Source: Bacillota bacterium (GTDB taxonomy: Bacteria; Bacillota_I; Bacilli_A; Izemoplasmatales; UBA1188). From it: a DNA stretch of 64,000 nt. Below the pieces are notes generated by a model, which saw only the letters and a list, made by a program, of their open reading frames with translations, did no database searches and was not told where the DNA came from. The first letter of the stretch is position 1. Each line of letters begins with the position of its first letter. A program made the translations under genes and the position numbers. The stretch is taken from assembly GCA_023410715.1 (NCBI GenBank), contig JAEYPN010000014.1, forward strand, positions 33,208-97,207, written 5' to 3'. Of this stretch, positions 44,551-54,561 are shown in pieces.

Positions 44551-47500
44551 ATGAGTATAGCGATAGAAACTGCATATTGTTTTAATGGTAGCTTAATAAA
44601 TATTGATGAGCTTATGACTAAAGCTAAAGAATACCAATATGACGTTTTAGGCATTTGTGATAATGTCTTGTCTAGTTCTTTAAAATTTTATAGTGCTGCA
44701 ATAAAAAATCATATTAAACCCGTTATTGGTTTAAAATTAAAAATGAAGTCTCTAATAGGTAAAAACTACTCAATGATATGTTTATATCCAAAAAATTATG
44801 ACGCATACATTGAGCTTATGAAAATCTCTAGTAAGTCCATAATTGAAAAACACATTTTTTCACTTGAGGAATTAAAAACTCTAAAAAATATGATTTTTGT
44901 TATTCCGTCTTTTGATAATGATTTATATGATTTAGCTTGTGAAAAAGATTATCAAAAGCTTGAGGCTGTTTATAAAAATTTTAAAGAATTAAATGAATTA
45001 TATTTAGGAATTGATAATGCTGAATATCGAAGCGAAATATTTGTAACGCCTGCTTTTATTAAACTAGGTAAAGCAATTATTTTTAATTCCATAAAATATT
45101 TTAATAAAGAAGATGAAGAAACAAAAAACATTTTAGCGCATATTTTATCAGGCGAAGCGTATAGTGAAGAAAGCATCTTAAATAGTGATGCAACATATGA
45201 ATTAAAAAGTAAAGATGAATTTTACTCGTTATATGAAGATTATAAAAATGAACTTGAAAATACAAAAGAGTTCATTAATAGTATTAATTTAGAGTTTCCT
45301 TTAAATGAAAAACATTTACCGAAATATATAAATGATAAAGGTGTGACAAACGAGGAATTCTTAAGTATCTTAGCCCATAAAGGTTTAGCTAAGCGAATTA
45401 AAAATAAAAAAGTGAATAAAAAAGAATATGAAACACGTCTTGATTATGAACTTTCCGTTATTCACAAAATGGGTTATGATGATTACTTTTTAATTGTTTG
45501 GGACTTTGTGCTTTATTCTAAGAAAAATGGCATATTGGTTGGGCCAGGTAGAGGATCATCAGCTGGATCACTTGTTAGTTATTCACTTGGAATTGTTGAT
45601 ATTGACCCACTTGAATATAACTTACTTTTTGAAAGATTCTTAAATCCGGAAAGAATTACTTTACCAGATATTGACTTAGATTTTCCTGATAATAAACGTG
45701 ATGATGTTATTAAATATGTACACTCTAAATATGGTGAATATAATGTTGTAAATATTGCGGCATTTGGCACATTTCAGGCTAAGAGTGCTTTAAGAGATGT
45801 CGCAAGGATATTAAAAGTTACTGATGATATATTAGATGATTTATTAAAAAGAATTGTCTTTGACAATAGTTTAAAAAGCTTACTTAATGAACACAAAAAT
45901 ATTTATGAAACATTCTCAAGTGATGAAAAAATTAAGAAGTTACTTGATGTAGCGATTGCGATTGAAGGACTTCCTCGTCATATTTCAACGCACGCAGCGG
46001 GTATTATTATATCGCCCTCTGACATTAGAAATTTTTCTGCACTACAACCAGGTATAAATGGCTTATATCAATCCCAATATGAAGCAGAGGACTTAGAAAA
46101 AATTGGCCTTTTAAAAATTGACTTCCTTGGCATTAGAAATTTAACAATTATTGATAATATCATTAATCTAGTGAAGAAAAATGGCGAACAAGACTTTAAT
46201 ATTTATAACATTCCTCTAGATGATAAAAAAACCTTTGAAATGTTACAAACAAAAAGCACCTTAGGAATATTTCAATTAGAATCACCAGGAATGCAAAGAC
46301 TAATTAAACAAATGAAGATTGATAAATTCTCAGATATATCGATGTGTTTAGCTTTATACCGTCCAGGACCAATGGAAAGTATTCCAACATATTTAAGAAG
46401 AAGGTTTGGAATTGAAGTTGTAAGATATCCTCATCCAATCTTAGAAGAAATACTTAAAGAAACAAATGGGATTTTAGTTTATCAGGAACAAATCATTTTA
46501 ATATGTGCAAAATTTGCCAAAATGAGTTTAGGCGAAGCTGATGTCTTAAGACGTGCTGTATCTAAGAAAAACTATGAAATGCTTCTAAGTGAAAAAGATC
46601 ATTTCATTAATAAAAGCGTAGAAAACGGCCAGAAGAGGGAACTAGCTGAACAAATCTTTAATGATATTGTTAAGTTTGCAAACTATGGTTTTAATAAGAG
46701 CCATAGTGTATCATACTCACTTGTTAGTTACTGGCTTGCCTATTTAAAGGCCAACTATCCCGCAATATTTATGGCAATGTTGCTTGTATCAACTGAAAAT
46801 CCAATTAAGTATTTAAGTGAATGTTTTAATTTAAATGTTAAGGTCTTATTACCAGATATTAATAAAAGTGATAGAACGTATACAGTTAATAAAAATGAAA
46901 TAATCTTACCATTTACAGCAATAAAAAATATTGGTAAATCTGTAAGTGATGTAATTATTAGTAACCGAGAAGAAGGCTATAAGAGTTTTAATGATTTTAT
47001 TAGAAGAAATTATGATAAAATCGGTAAAGCGAGCATTGAAAACTTAATTTATGCTGGTGTGTTTGATTCCTTTAATATTAATCGTAAGACCTTGATTTTA
47101 GGCTTAGATGAAGCAATTAACAATGCAGAATTTGCTTCAATTCATGATTATGATAAGTTTGAATTTGTAAAAGAAGATGAATATTCTTTTGATGAACTTT
47201 ATAAAAAGGAATATAACCTTTATGGGTTTAATTTAAAATACCACCCACTAGATAAATATATTACTTCCGATTCTATAACTACTTCAAAGATTGATGACTC
47301 ATACGTAAATAAAAAAATTACAATCATCGCTCATGTCAAGTCAATGCGGTCAATGACTACAAAAAAAGAAACAAAAATGCTTCTTTTAACGTTAGATGAT
47401 AAACTAGCATCTTTAGATGCGGTATGCTTTGATGCGTATTATAATAATGTCAAAGCCGTAGTTAATTTAAATGGCTGTTATCTATTTAAGGGTATAATAA

Positions 47501-47553
47501 ATAAAAGACAGGAAATTTTGAATTTCATTATTCAAGAGGCTCACGAGATTTAA
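44551..47553 (+). CDS. dnaE: DNA polymerase III alpha subunit, DnaE type
   Basis: This 1000-aa protein starts at ATG 44551 after AGAGGTGG. The N-terminal PHP region is recognisable by pattern (KYYxVLGICDNV, FYSAAIKNHIKPVIGLKL) but has lost the metal-binding histidines expected near the start and in the TDHG position. The polymerase core is intact: GPGRGSSAGSLVSYSLGI, PDIDLDFPD near 372-380 with catalytic Asp residues, RHISTHAAGIIIS, LYRPGPMESIP and NYGFNKSHSVSYSLVSYWLA. The C-terminal part contains an OB-fold (IAHVKSMRSMTTKKETKMLL). Short compared with E. coli DnaE (1160 aa). It ends convergently, overlapping the murE-like gene by 26 bases. Confidence 0.95.
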   Translation: MSIAIETAYCFNGSLINIDELMTKAKEYQYDVLGICDNVLSSSLKFYSAAIKNHIKPVIGLKLKMKSLIGKNYSMICLYPKNYDAYIELMKISSKSIIEKHIFSLEELKTLKNMIFVIPSFDNDLYDLACEKDYQKLEAVYKNFKELNELYLGIDNAEYRSEIFVTPAFIKLGKAIIFNSIKYFNKEDEETKNILAHILSGEAYSEESILNSDATYELKSKDEFYSLYEDYKNELENTKEFINSINLEFPLNEKHLPKYINDKGVTNEEFLSILAHKGLAKRIKNKKVNKKEYETRLDYELSVIHKMGYDDYFLIVWDFVLYSKKNGILVGPGRGSSAGSLVSYSLGIVDIDPLEYNLLFERFLNPERITLPDIDLDFPDNKRDDVIKYVHSKYGEYNVVNIAAFGTFQAKSALRDVARILKVTDDILDDLLKRIVFDNSLKSLLNEHKNIYETFSSDEKIKKLLDVAIAIEGLPRHISTHAAGIIISPSDIRNFSALQPGINGLYQSQYEAEDLEKIGLLKIDFLGIRNLTIIDNIINLVKKNGEQDFNIYNIPLDDKKTFEMLQTKSTLGIFQLESPGMQRLIKQMKIDKFSDISMCLALYRPGPMESIPTYLRRRFGIEVVRYPHPILEEILKETNGILVYQEQIILICAKFAKMSLGEADVLRRAVSKKNYEMLLSEKDHFINKSVENGQKRELAEQIFNDIVKFANYGFNKSHSVSYSLVSYWLAYLKANYPAIFMAMLLVSTENPIKYLSECFNLNVKVLLPDINKSDRTYTVNKNEIILPFTAIKNIGKSVSDVIISNREEGYKSFNDFIRRNYDKIGKASIENLIYAGVFDSFNINRKTLILGLDEAINNAEFASIHDYDKFEFVKEDEYSFDELYKKEYNLYGFNLKYHPLDKYITSDSITTSKIDDSYVNKKITIIAHVKSMRSMTTKKETKMLLLTLDDKLASLDAVCFDAYYNNVKAVVNLNGCYLFKGIINKRQEILNFIIQEAHEI

Positions 47554-48952
47554 GACACTTTTGGGCTTCAAGATAGTCACTATGAGGGACTAGTCCCTCT
47601 TTTTTTTGCTCAAATTCTTCCATTCCCTTACCTGTAATGAGTAAAGTATCTCCAACTTCTAGATTATCAATCGCATATTTTATAGCGTCTTTTCTATCAA
47701 AGATAATACAGTAATTGGTTGTTTCAATCTCACTTGTTAAATCATGAATTATGTTTTCTAAAGGTTCATCTTTAGGATCTTCAGAAGTGAAAATGACAAA
47801 ATCACTATGTTTAGTCGCAACTTTACCCATTAAAGGTCTTTTAGTTGCGTCTTTATTGCCTGCTGCGCCTAAAACGATAACTAGTTTCTTTTTAGTGATT
47901 AAACGTACATTTGTTAGAAGTTGATATAAGGCATTTGGTGTATGAGCAAAATCCACAATAACCATATAAGGGAATTTGGTCACAAAATTTAATCTTCCTT
48001 TAACAATTGGTAAATTATTAAGCTTTGTCCTAATTAATTCAAATGAAACATTAAAATACAAAGCTAAGATAATAGCTGGTAAAACATTATAGACATTATA
48101 TAAGCCAAAAAGATTTATTGAGATGTCTCTATAGATTTTTCTTCGCAATTTTAAATCAAAAGTTGTATAATCTTCTTCAATTCTAACATTTAAAGCTCTA
48201 AAATCAGCTTCTTCATTAATCCCATATGTAAGAAATGGTAAAGAAACTAAGGTTAAAAGCTTTTTACCATATTCATCATCAATATTAACAATCATTAACC
48301 CATCAGATGAAATATTTTTAAAGAGTTTGACCTTCTCCATAAAATAATTTTCCATGGTTAGATGCGAATTTAAATGTTCATGACTTAAATTAGTGAATAT
48401 TCCAACATCAAAAATAACATCGTCTATGCGCCTATTTAATATACCTTCAGATGAAGCCTCCATAACAGCTATTTCAACATTACTTTTTACCATCTTATCT
48501 AATTCACGGAATAAAAGGTAAGAAATAGGTGTTGTGTTATTTGTTTTATAATAATAACCAAAATAATTGATCCCATTTGTACCAATATTTGCAACTTTAT
48601 ATTTAGAAGATAATAAATACTGGCTAATAGTTGCGCAAGTTGTTTTGCCATCGGTACCGGTAATTCCAACAAGTTTAATTTTATTTTGGGGAAAATCATA
48701 AAATCTGTTTAATGAATTTTGTAATACCTGGTGAATATCTTTAACTAGAATTTGGTTACGAACACCATCAATTAATTCTTCTGTTACAATAGCGACAGCG
48801 CCTGAATTTAAGGCTTCAAGAGCGTATTCTAAGTCATGTTCAGTATTTTTTAACAAAAAAAACAAGGTATTTTCCTTTATGTCTTTACTGTTTGATGAGA
48901 TATAAGATATTTCTAAATTCAGGTCGACATTTAATAAATTTTTAATATGCAT
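47528..48952 (-). CDS. murE: MurE-like UDP-N-acetylmuramyl peptide ligase
   Basis: This 474-aa Mur ligase has ISYISSNSKDIKENTLFF (UDP-binding N-terminal domain of MurE), the ATP loop GITGTDGKTTCAT, HLNSHLTMENYFMEKVKLF, VDFAHTPNALYQLL and LVIVLGAAGNKDATKRPLM. The amino-acid-specificity loop reads TSEDPKDEP instead of the DNPR of diaminopimelate enzymes, so lysine or another amino acid is more likely. No other mur gene lies in the window. Its GGAGG lies inside the hairpin at 48957-48985. If the organism has no peptidoglycan, this ligase would be a relic or repurposed. Confidence 0.85.
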   Translation of the reverse strand: MHIKNLLNVDLNLEISYISSNSKDIKENTLFFLLKNTEHDLEYALEALNSGAVAIVTEELIDGVRNQILVKDIHQVLQNSLNRFYDFPQNKIKLVGITGTDGKTTCATISQYLLSSKYKVANIGTNGINYFGYYYKTNNTTPISYLLFRELDKMVKSNVEIAVMEASSEGILNRRIDDVIFDVGIFTNLSHEHLNSHLTMENYFMEKVKLFKNISSDGLMIVNIDDEYGKKLLTLVSLPFLTYGINEEADFRALNVRIEEDYTTFDLKLRRKIYRDISINLFGLYNVYNVLPAIILALYFNVSFELIRTKLNNLPIVKGRLNFVTKFPYMVIVDFAHTPNALYQLLTNVRLITKKKLVIVLGAAGNKDATKRPLMGKVATKHSDFVIFTSEDPKDEPLENIIHDLTSEIETTNYCIIFDRKDAIKYAIDNLEVGDTLLITGKGMEEFEQKKEGLVPHSDYLEAQKCLKSREPLE

Positions 48953-48956
48953 AAAA

Positions 48957-48985
48957 AAACCTCCAAAGTTAGTTTTTGGTGGTTT
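48957..48985 (-). terminator. terminator-like hairpin containing the murE ribosome binding site
   Basis: On the minus strand AAACCACCAAA (48985-48975) pairs with TTTGGAGGTTT (48967-48957), with one mismatch and a 7-nt loop, followed by a T-run. It acts as terminator for the radical SAM gene upstream, and its 3' arm includes the GGAGG that serves the murE start 7 nt further on. Confidence 0.7.
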
Positions 48986-48988
48986 TTT

Positions 48989-50602
48989 TTACTTATTCAT
49001 AAAATATAAATAATTTTTGTTGTTTTTATATATAACAATAATATATTGATCAAAATATTCATAAACATGACCATTTCTGTATAATGTCTCTAAAGAAAAG
49101 TCTTGGTTTATCATAGAAAAAGTGCGCAATAAATCGTTTTTATTACTATTATTTTTCCACCAAATTTTAGGCTTATACTTATTGATTTTTAAGTAATCTA
49201 ATCTTAAGTGATTTTCTACATTATAAAGTAATTCAGAATGTTCTTCTTTAATAAATGTTTGAACGTTTATAAACAAATCAATTAAATGGTAGCTAATTGT
49301 TTTTTGATATTTCGATAGTGATAAAAACATGTCATATGGATTAATGTTATCTACTATATAACTAATAGTTTCATTCATATAACCTTTATTCCAAAATATT
49401 TCAAGCATTCTGCTAACTAACCTTATTTCATCCAATTCATCTTTTGTTATAAACATATTAGATACTATTTCATAAGGTGGTAGTTCATCATAGATATAGT
49501 CATATTTATTTTTTTCATTTCTAATTTTTGTGCCTCTAAGCATTTTTAAAAATCCTAATTGTAGTTCTTTACATTTTAGATTAAAGACCTGATTAAAAGT
49601 ATCTTTAAATGACTCTTTTGTATCATATGGAAGTCCAGCAATTAAATCTAAGTGTAAATCAATGATATCTGCATCCTTAATCAGTTTAATATTTTCAAGT
49701 AAAGTCTGATTATTTTGAATACGATCAATTGCTAAATTTGCGGTCTTATTTAAAGACTGAATTCCAACTTCAAAGCGAAATAAATGACGTGGCGAATTTT
49801 CATTTAAATAAATAATTAATTCCTTAGGAAAAACATCTAAAGTAATTTCAAACTGAAAAGAATTGTTTTCTTTATAATTATCTATTATAAAATCAAAAAT
49901 TTCTTTAGCTCTTTTTTTATCGGCATTAAATGTTCTGTCTAAGAACTTAAATGTCTTTACTCCTTGATTAATTAAATAAAGAATCGCCTTTTTTACTTCC
50001 TCAAGCGGAAAAAATCTCACATATTTTTCAAGAGATGACAAACAATAACTACACTTATATGGACAGCCTCGTGATGATTCAATATAAGCAATTTTATTTT
50101 GTATACTATCTTTATCTTCAATAAAATAGTATGGAAGATTTAATTTTTTTAAATCGGGTAAAGCGCAGAAATTGGTGATTATTTTATTATCCTTTCTAAA
50201 TGACAGGGATGGAACATTTTCTAAAGGTTTATTATTTATTAAAGAATCAAGTAATAAATCAAATGAGAGTTCTCCTTCACCACTAATTAAAAAATCAATT
50301 GGCCAGTTAAAGAAGAAGTCAATATCATAACTTACTTCTGGTCCACCAAGTAATATTTTAGCCTTTGTATCTTTTTTTAAATCATAGACTAATTTTTCTA
50401 TAGTTCTTACGTTCCAAATGTAAGTACTAAAACCAATTAAATCAGCGTCACTTTGTTTAATCTCATTTAGCATTTTTTCATAATCATCTTTTATTGTAAA
50501 ATCTTTTAGTTCTACAGGATATGTTGTATTGGCCTTTAGCAACCTAATGGCATTATTCTGATGAATATATTTAGCGTTAATCGCAACTAGCATTACTTTC
50601 AT
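48989..50602 (-). CDS. B12-binding radical SAM protein (DUF4080-like)
   Basis: This 537-aa protein starts at ATG 50602 (MKVMLVAINAKYIHQNNAIR) after GGTGGTGAT. The N-terminal cobalamin-binding-type domain has DADLIGFSTYIWNV and ILLGGPEVSYD. The radical SAM cluster motif SSRGCPYKCSYCLSS lies near residue 185, with FLDRTFNADKKRAKEI and DLHLDLIAGLPYDT following. The C-terminal region (about 390-530) fits DUF4080. The substrate is unknown. It and the DUF5131 gene diverge from a 90-bp region. Confidence 0.8.
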   Translation of the reverse strand: MKVMLVAINAKYIHQNNAIRLLKANTTYPVELKDFTIKDDYEKMLNEIKQSDADLIGFSTYIWNVRTIEKLVYDLKKDTKAKILLGGPEVSYDIDFFFNWPIDFLISGEGELSFDLLLDSLINNKPLENVPSLSFRKDNKIITNFCALPDLKKLNLPYYFIEDKDSIQNKIAYIESSRGCPYKCSYCLSSLEKYVRFFPLEEVKKAILYLINQGVKTFKFLDRTFNADKKRAKEIFDFIIDNYKENNSFQFEITLDVFPKELIIYLNENSPRHLFRFEVGIQSLNKTANLAIDRIQNNQTLLENIKLIKDADIIDLHLDLIAGLPYDTKESFKDTFNQVFNLKCKELQLGFLKMLRGTKIRNEKNKYDYIYDELPPYEIVSNMFITKDELDEIRLVSRMLEIFWNKGYMNETISYIVDNINPYDMFLSLSKYQKTISYHLIDLFINVQTFIKEEHSELLYNVENHLRLDYLKINKYKPKIWWKNNSNKNDLLRTFSMINQDFSLETLYRNGHVYEYFDQYIIVIYKNNKNYLYFMNK

Positions 50603-50693
50603 TAAAATCACCACCATCTATTTTAACACATTTATGCTATAAACAGGGTAAAATATGTTAAAATATAGTGAAGATGTATAGGGGTGATTTAAA

Positions 50694-51419
50694 GTGACAA
50701 TGTGGAATCCTTGGCGAGGTTGTAAAAGAATTAGTGAAGGCTGTAAGTACTGTTACATTCATAAAGGTGATGCAAAAAGAAATGTTAATACTAGTGACAT
50801 TATAATGACCAAGGATTTCTATAAACCAATTTTAAGATTGAAAAATGGCGAATATAAAATGAAATCTGGTTTAGTATATTTATGTTTTTCAAGTGATTTT
50901 TTACTTGAAGAAGCAGACACTTGGCGTATGGAAGCATTTCAAATGATTAAAGAAAGAAGTGATTTAACATTTTTATTTTTAACAAAAAGGATTGATCGCT
51001 TTTTAGATGTTATACCTTCTGATTGGAAAGATGGTTATGATAACTTAATTGTATCTGTATCAGTTGAAAACCAAAAAAACGCTGATTATCGGTTAAATAT
51101 TTTTAAAGACTTACCCATTAAGCATAAATATATTGCGGCCCAGCCATTAATTGAAAAAATAGATATTGAAAAATATTTGGATAATATTGAACTAGTTGTA
51201 GTAGGTGGAGAAAGCGATAAAGACGCAAGACCTTTAGACTATGATTGGGTTTTAGATTTAAGAAGACAGTGTATAAACAAAAATGTGAATTTTAATTTTC
51301 GTCAATGTGGAACTAACTTTATAAAAGATGGTAAAGGATATAAACTTAGAACGTTTGAACTTACAAAACAAGCAAGGTTAGCAGATATTGATTATAAGAA
51401 GGAGGAAAAAAATGTTTAA
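50694..51419 (+). CDS. DUF5131-family protein (Gp37/Gp68-like, radical SAM-like Cys motif)
   Basis: This 241-aa protein opens with MWNPWRGCKRISEGCKYCYI, a Cys set (C-x7-C-x2-C) typical of DUF5131, which is related to the phage Gp37/Gp68 family and resembles radical SAM enzymes. It continues with FSSDFLLEEADTWR, FLFLTKR, SVSVENQKNADYRL, VVGGESDKDARPLDYDWV and FRQCGTNF. GTG 50694 is 5 nt after GGGGTGAT; ATG 50700 is an alternative. It ends inside the uvrB start region, so the two are co-transcribed. Reaction unknown. Confidence 0.85.
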   Translation: MTMWNPWRGCKRISEGCKYCYIHKGDAKRNVNTSDIIMTKDFYKPILRLKNGEYKMKSGLVYLCFSSDFLLEEADTWRMEAFQMIKERSDLTFLFLTKRIDRFLDVIPSDWKDGYDNLIVSVSVENQKNADYRLNIFKDLPIKHKYIAAQPLIEKIDIEKYLDNIELVVVGGESDKDARPLDYDWVLDLRRQCINKNVNFNFRQCGTNFIKDGKGYKLRTFELTKQARLADIDYKKEEKNV

Positions 51420-53361
51420 ATTACATTCTAGCTATGTGCCAACTGGTGATCAACCAGATGCAATTAACAGTCTAGTTGATGGGATAGAAAAAGGATATAA
51501 ACATCAAGTGTTACTTGGGGCAACAGGTACTGGTAAAACATATACAATGGCTAACGTTATTGCAAGAGTCAATAAACCAACACTTGTTTTAGCCCATAAT
51601 AAAACCTTAGCTGGTCAACTTTATGCGGAATTTAAAGAATTATTTCCAGAAAATCATGTTGAATATTTTATTTCTTATTATGATTATTATCAACCAGAAG
51701 CTTATGTTGTTAAAAGCGATACTTACATTGAAAAAGAAGCAACCATCAATGATGAAATTGATGAGATGCGCCATTTAGCAACTGTCTCTTTACTTGAACA
51801 TAGAGACACAATTATTGTCGCTTCAGTTTCCTGTATATATGGTATTGGAGATCCTGATGATTATAAGAATTCTTTACTTGTTTTACAGGTTGGAGGAGAC
51901 TTAACTAGAAAGAAACTTTTAAATAGACTTGTTGACATGTTATTTAAAAGAAATGAAATGGATTATGAACGTGGTTCCTTTAGAGCGAAAGGTGAAATTG
52001 TTGAAATTATTCCAACCTATGAAGGAAAACACGCTATTAGAGTTGAATTTGATTTTGATGAAATTAAAAGAATTAGAACTTTTGATTATTTGACTGGTGA
52101 AGTTATCGCAGAACATAAAATTTTATCAGTTTATCCAGCAACTCAGTTCGTAACCAATAAAGATAAACTAGCTTTAGCTATTGAAAGAATTAGAAATGAA
52201 TTAGAAGAACGGGTTCACTATTTTAATAAAAAAAATATGCCTCTTGAAGCTGAACGTATATCGCAAAGAACTAAATATGATATTGAAATGTTAGAAGAAA
52301 TGGGAACTTGTAATGGTGTTGAAAACTATTCAAGACATCTATCTCTTCGTGATGAAGGAGAAACCCCATCAGTATTAATTGACTTCTTCCCTGATGATTT
52401 TTTACTTATGGTCGATGAATCACATGTTACCTTGCCACAAGTTAGAGGTATGTATAATGGGGATAGAAGTAGAAAAATGAACTTAGTTGAATATGGCTTT
52501 AGACTTCCAAGTTCACTTGATAACCGTCCCTTAAACTTTGATGAATTTAATAAAAAGATTAATCAAGCAATTTATGTATCTGCAACTCCTGCAGAATATG
52601 AACTAGGAATAACAGAAAATACCGCTGAACAAATTATTAGACCAACAGGTCTTCTTGATCCAGTTGTGGAAGTTAAAAAAACTGAAAATCAGATTGATGA
52701 TATTGTAAGACAAATTGATGAAAGAATTAAAAATAATGAGCGAATTTTAATTACTACTCTTACAATTAAAATGAGTGAAGACTTAACAAACTATTTAAAG
52801 GGTCGTGGTTATAAGGTTCAGTATTTACATTCAGAAATTAAAGCGTTAGAAAGACTTGATATTATTACTGATTTACGACTTGGAACTTTTGATATTTTAG
52901 TTGGTATTAACTTACTTCGTGAAGGACTAGATATACCTGAAGTATCATTGATTTTAATCTTAGATGCCGATAAAGAAGGATTCTTAAGAAGCTCGAGATC
53001 CTTAATCCAAACAATTGGTAGGGCTGCTAGAAATGCAAATGGAAAAGTAGTTTTATATGCTGATAACATGACTGAAGGAATGGATTTTGCCATTAAAGAA
53101 ACAAACAGAAGAAGAGCTATTCAAATGGCTTATAACGAAAAACATAATATAACTCCAAAGACCATTATTAAACCAATAAGAGAAAAAGTTGTGATTAAGA
53201 CGAAGAATGAAAAAGGTAAAGAAGCACTTATTTCTAATGCTATTGATATCGAAAAGACAATTAAGAACTTGAATCAAGAAATGTTAAAGGCTGCGAAAGA
53301 ACTTGATTTTGAAAGAGCGATGGAGATACGAGATTTGATCTATGAACTTAAATCGAGGTAA
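51412..53361 (+). CDS. uvrB: excinuclease ABC subunit B
   Basis: This 649-aa protein starts at ATG 51412 after AAGGAGG, overlapping the previous gene by 8 bases. It has VLLGATGTGKTYTMANVIA (Walker A), FISYYDYYQPEAYV (beta-hairpin for strand separation), DFFPDDFLLMVDESHVTLPQ (Walker B), VGINLLREGLDIPEVSLI and SLIQTIGRAARN (helicase motifs), and a C-terminal UVR motif near residues 615-647. Nucleotide excision repair with UvrA and UvrC, neither encoded here. Confidence 0.97.
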   Translation: MFKLHSSYVPTGDQPDAINSLVDGIEKGYKHQVLLGATGTGKTYTMANVIARVNKPTLVLAHNKTLAGQLYAEFKELFPENHVEYFISYYDYYQPEAYVVKSDTYIEKEATINDEIDEMRHLATVSLLEHRDTIIVASVSCIYGIGDPDDYKNSLLVLQVGGDLTRKKLLNRLVDMLFKRNEMDYERGSFRAKGEIVEIIPTYEGKHAIRVEFDFDEIKRIRTFDYLTGEVIAEHKILSVYPATQFVTNKDKLALAIERIRNELEERVHYFNKKNMPLEAERISQRTKYDIEMLEEMGTCNGVENYSRHLSLRDEGETPSVLIDFFPDDFLLMVDESHVTLPQVRGMYNGDRSRKMNLVEYGFRLPSSLDNRPLNFDEFNKKINQAIYVSATPAEYELGITENTAEQIIRPTGLLDPVVEVKKTENQIDDIVRQIDERIKNNERILITTLTIKMSEDLTNYLKGRGYKVQYLHSEIKALERLDIITDLRLGTFDILVGINLLREGLDIPEVSLILILDADKEGFLRSSRSLIQTIGRAARNANGKVVLYADNMTEGMDFAIKETNRRRAIQMAYNEKHNITPKTIIKPIREKVVIKTKNEKGKEALISNAIDIEKTIKNLNQEMLKAAKELDFERAMEIRDLIYELKSR

Positions 53362-53364
53362 AAT

Positions 53365-54561
53365 ATGGAATCATTAAAGAAACTTTTTAAAATTGGTCAT
53401 GGGCCATCAAGCTCACACACAATGGGGCCAGCCTTTGCGGCAAGTGATTTTTTAAAGAATAATAAAGATGCAAAGAGCTATAAAGTTGAACTTTATGGTT
53501 CTTTATCAATGACTGGGAAGGGCCATTTAACTGATTATATTATTAAGGAAGTAATTCCTGAAATTTTGGTTGAATTTAAAAGTGAATTTTATGAATCGCA
53601 TCCTAACACGATGATCTTTTATGCTTATTATGCTGAAAAAGTTGAAAAAGAAATCTATTTTAGTGTGGGTGGAGGAAACATCATTAAAGAAGGGGAAAAG
53701 CTAGAAAATAAAAGTGTATATCCTCATCATACATTCAAAGAAATTAAAGAATACATTAAAAAAGAAAATATTTCTTTAGCTGAATATGTAAGAAGATTTG
53801 AAGGGCGTGACATTGATAAATACTTAAAAGAAGTCTATTATACGATGATGTCTTCAATTGATGATGGATTACATAAAGAAGGTTATCTACCAGGTAAGCT
53901 AAAAGTTTTAAGAAAAGCTTCATTGATTTATTCAAAGGCTGATGAGAAGGAGAGTCAAAAAACTAAAGAGTTAAGACTTATTTCATCTTATGCTTATGCG
54001 GTGGCAGAAACTAATGCAAGTGGGGGAGTAATCGTTACAGCACCTACTTGTGGAGCAGCTGGTATATTACCCGCAATAATAAAATATACAAAAGAAAAGT
54101 ATCATTTTTCGCTTAAAAAAATCTTTGATGCTCTAGCTGTTGCTTCAATCTTTGGTAACTTAGTTAAAGAGAATGCTTCAATATCAGGAGCTGTTCATGG
54201 CTGTCAAGCAGAGATTGGGACAGCTTGCTCAATGGCTGCGGCTTTTCATGCGAGCTTGTTGAATATGTCAATTAATCAAATCGAATATGCCGCAGAAATT
54301 GCAATGGAGCATCATCTAGGTTTAACTTGTGATCCAGTAATGGGTTATGTCCAGATTCCTTGTATTGAAAGAAATGCCGTATGTGCAATGCGGGCAATTG
54401 ACGCATCAAGGTTAGCTTACTTTTTAAATGACTCACAAAAAATCTCTTTTGATATGGTCGTTGAAACTATGAAGAATACTGGTAAAGATATTTTAGGGGC
54501 GTATAAAGAAACTTCAAGTGGCGGATTAGCTAACTTAAATTTGGTGAATGAAAATGAATAA
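53365..54561 (+). CDS. L-serine ammonia-lyase, single-chain
   Basis: This 398-aa protein begins with the beta-domain motif FKIGHGPSSSHTMGPAFAA and continues into the alpha domain: GGVIVTAPTCGAAGILPAII, HGCQAEIGTACSMAAAFHA, LTCDPVMGYVQIPCIERNA. The Cys residues would ligate the iron-sulfur cluster that converts serine to pyruvate and ammonia. Shorter than the 454-aa one-chain enzyme of E. coli, and in many Firmicutes the two parts are separate genes. It starts 3 nt after the uvrB stop. Confidence 0.92.
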   Translation: MESLKKLFKIGHGPSSSHTMGPAFAASDFLKNNKDAKSYKVELYGSLSMTGKGHLTDYIIKEVIPEILVEFKSEFYESHPNTMIFYAYYAEKVEKEIYFSVGGGNIIKEGEKLENKSVYPHHTFKEIKEYIKKENISLAEYVRRFEGRDIDKYLKEVYYTMMSSIDDGLHKEGYLPGKLKVLRKASLIYSKADEKESQKTKELRLISSYAYAVAETNASGGVIVTAPTCGAAGILPAIIKYTKEKYHFSLKKIFDALAVASIFGNLVKENASISGAVHGCQAEIGTACSMAAAFHASLLNMSINQIEYAAEIAMEHHLGLTCDPVMGYVQIPCIERNAVCAMRAIDASRLAYFLNDSQKISFDMVVETMKNTGKDILGAYKETSSGGLANLNLVNENE

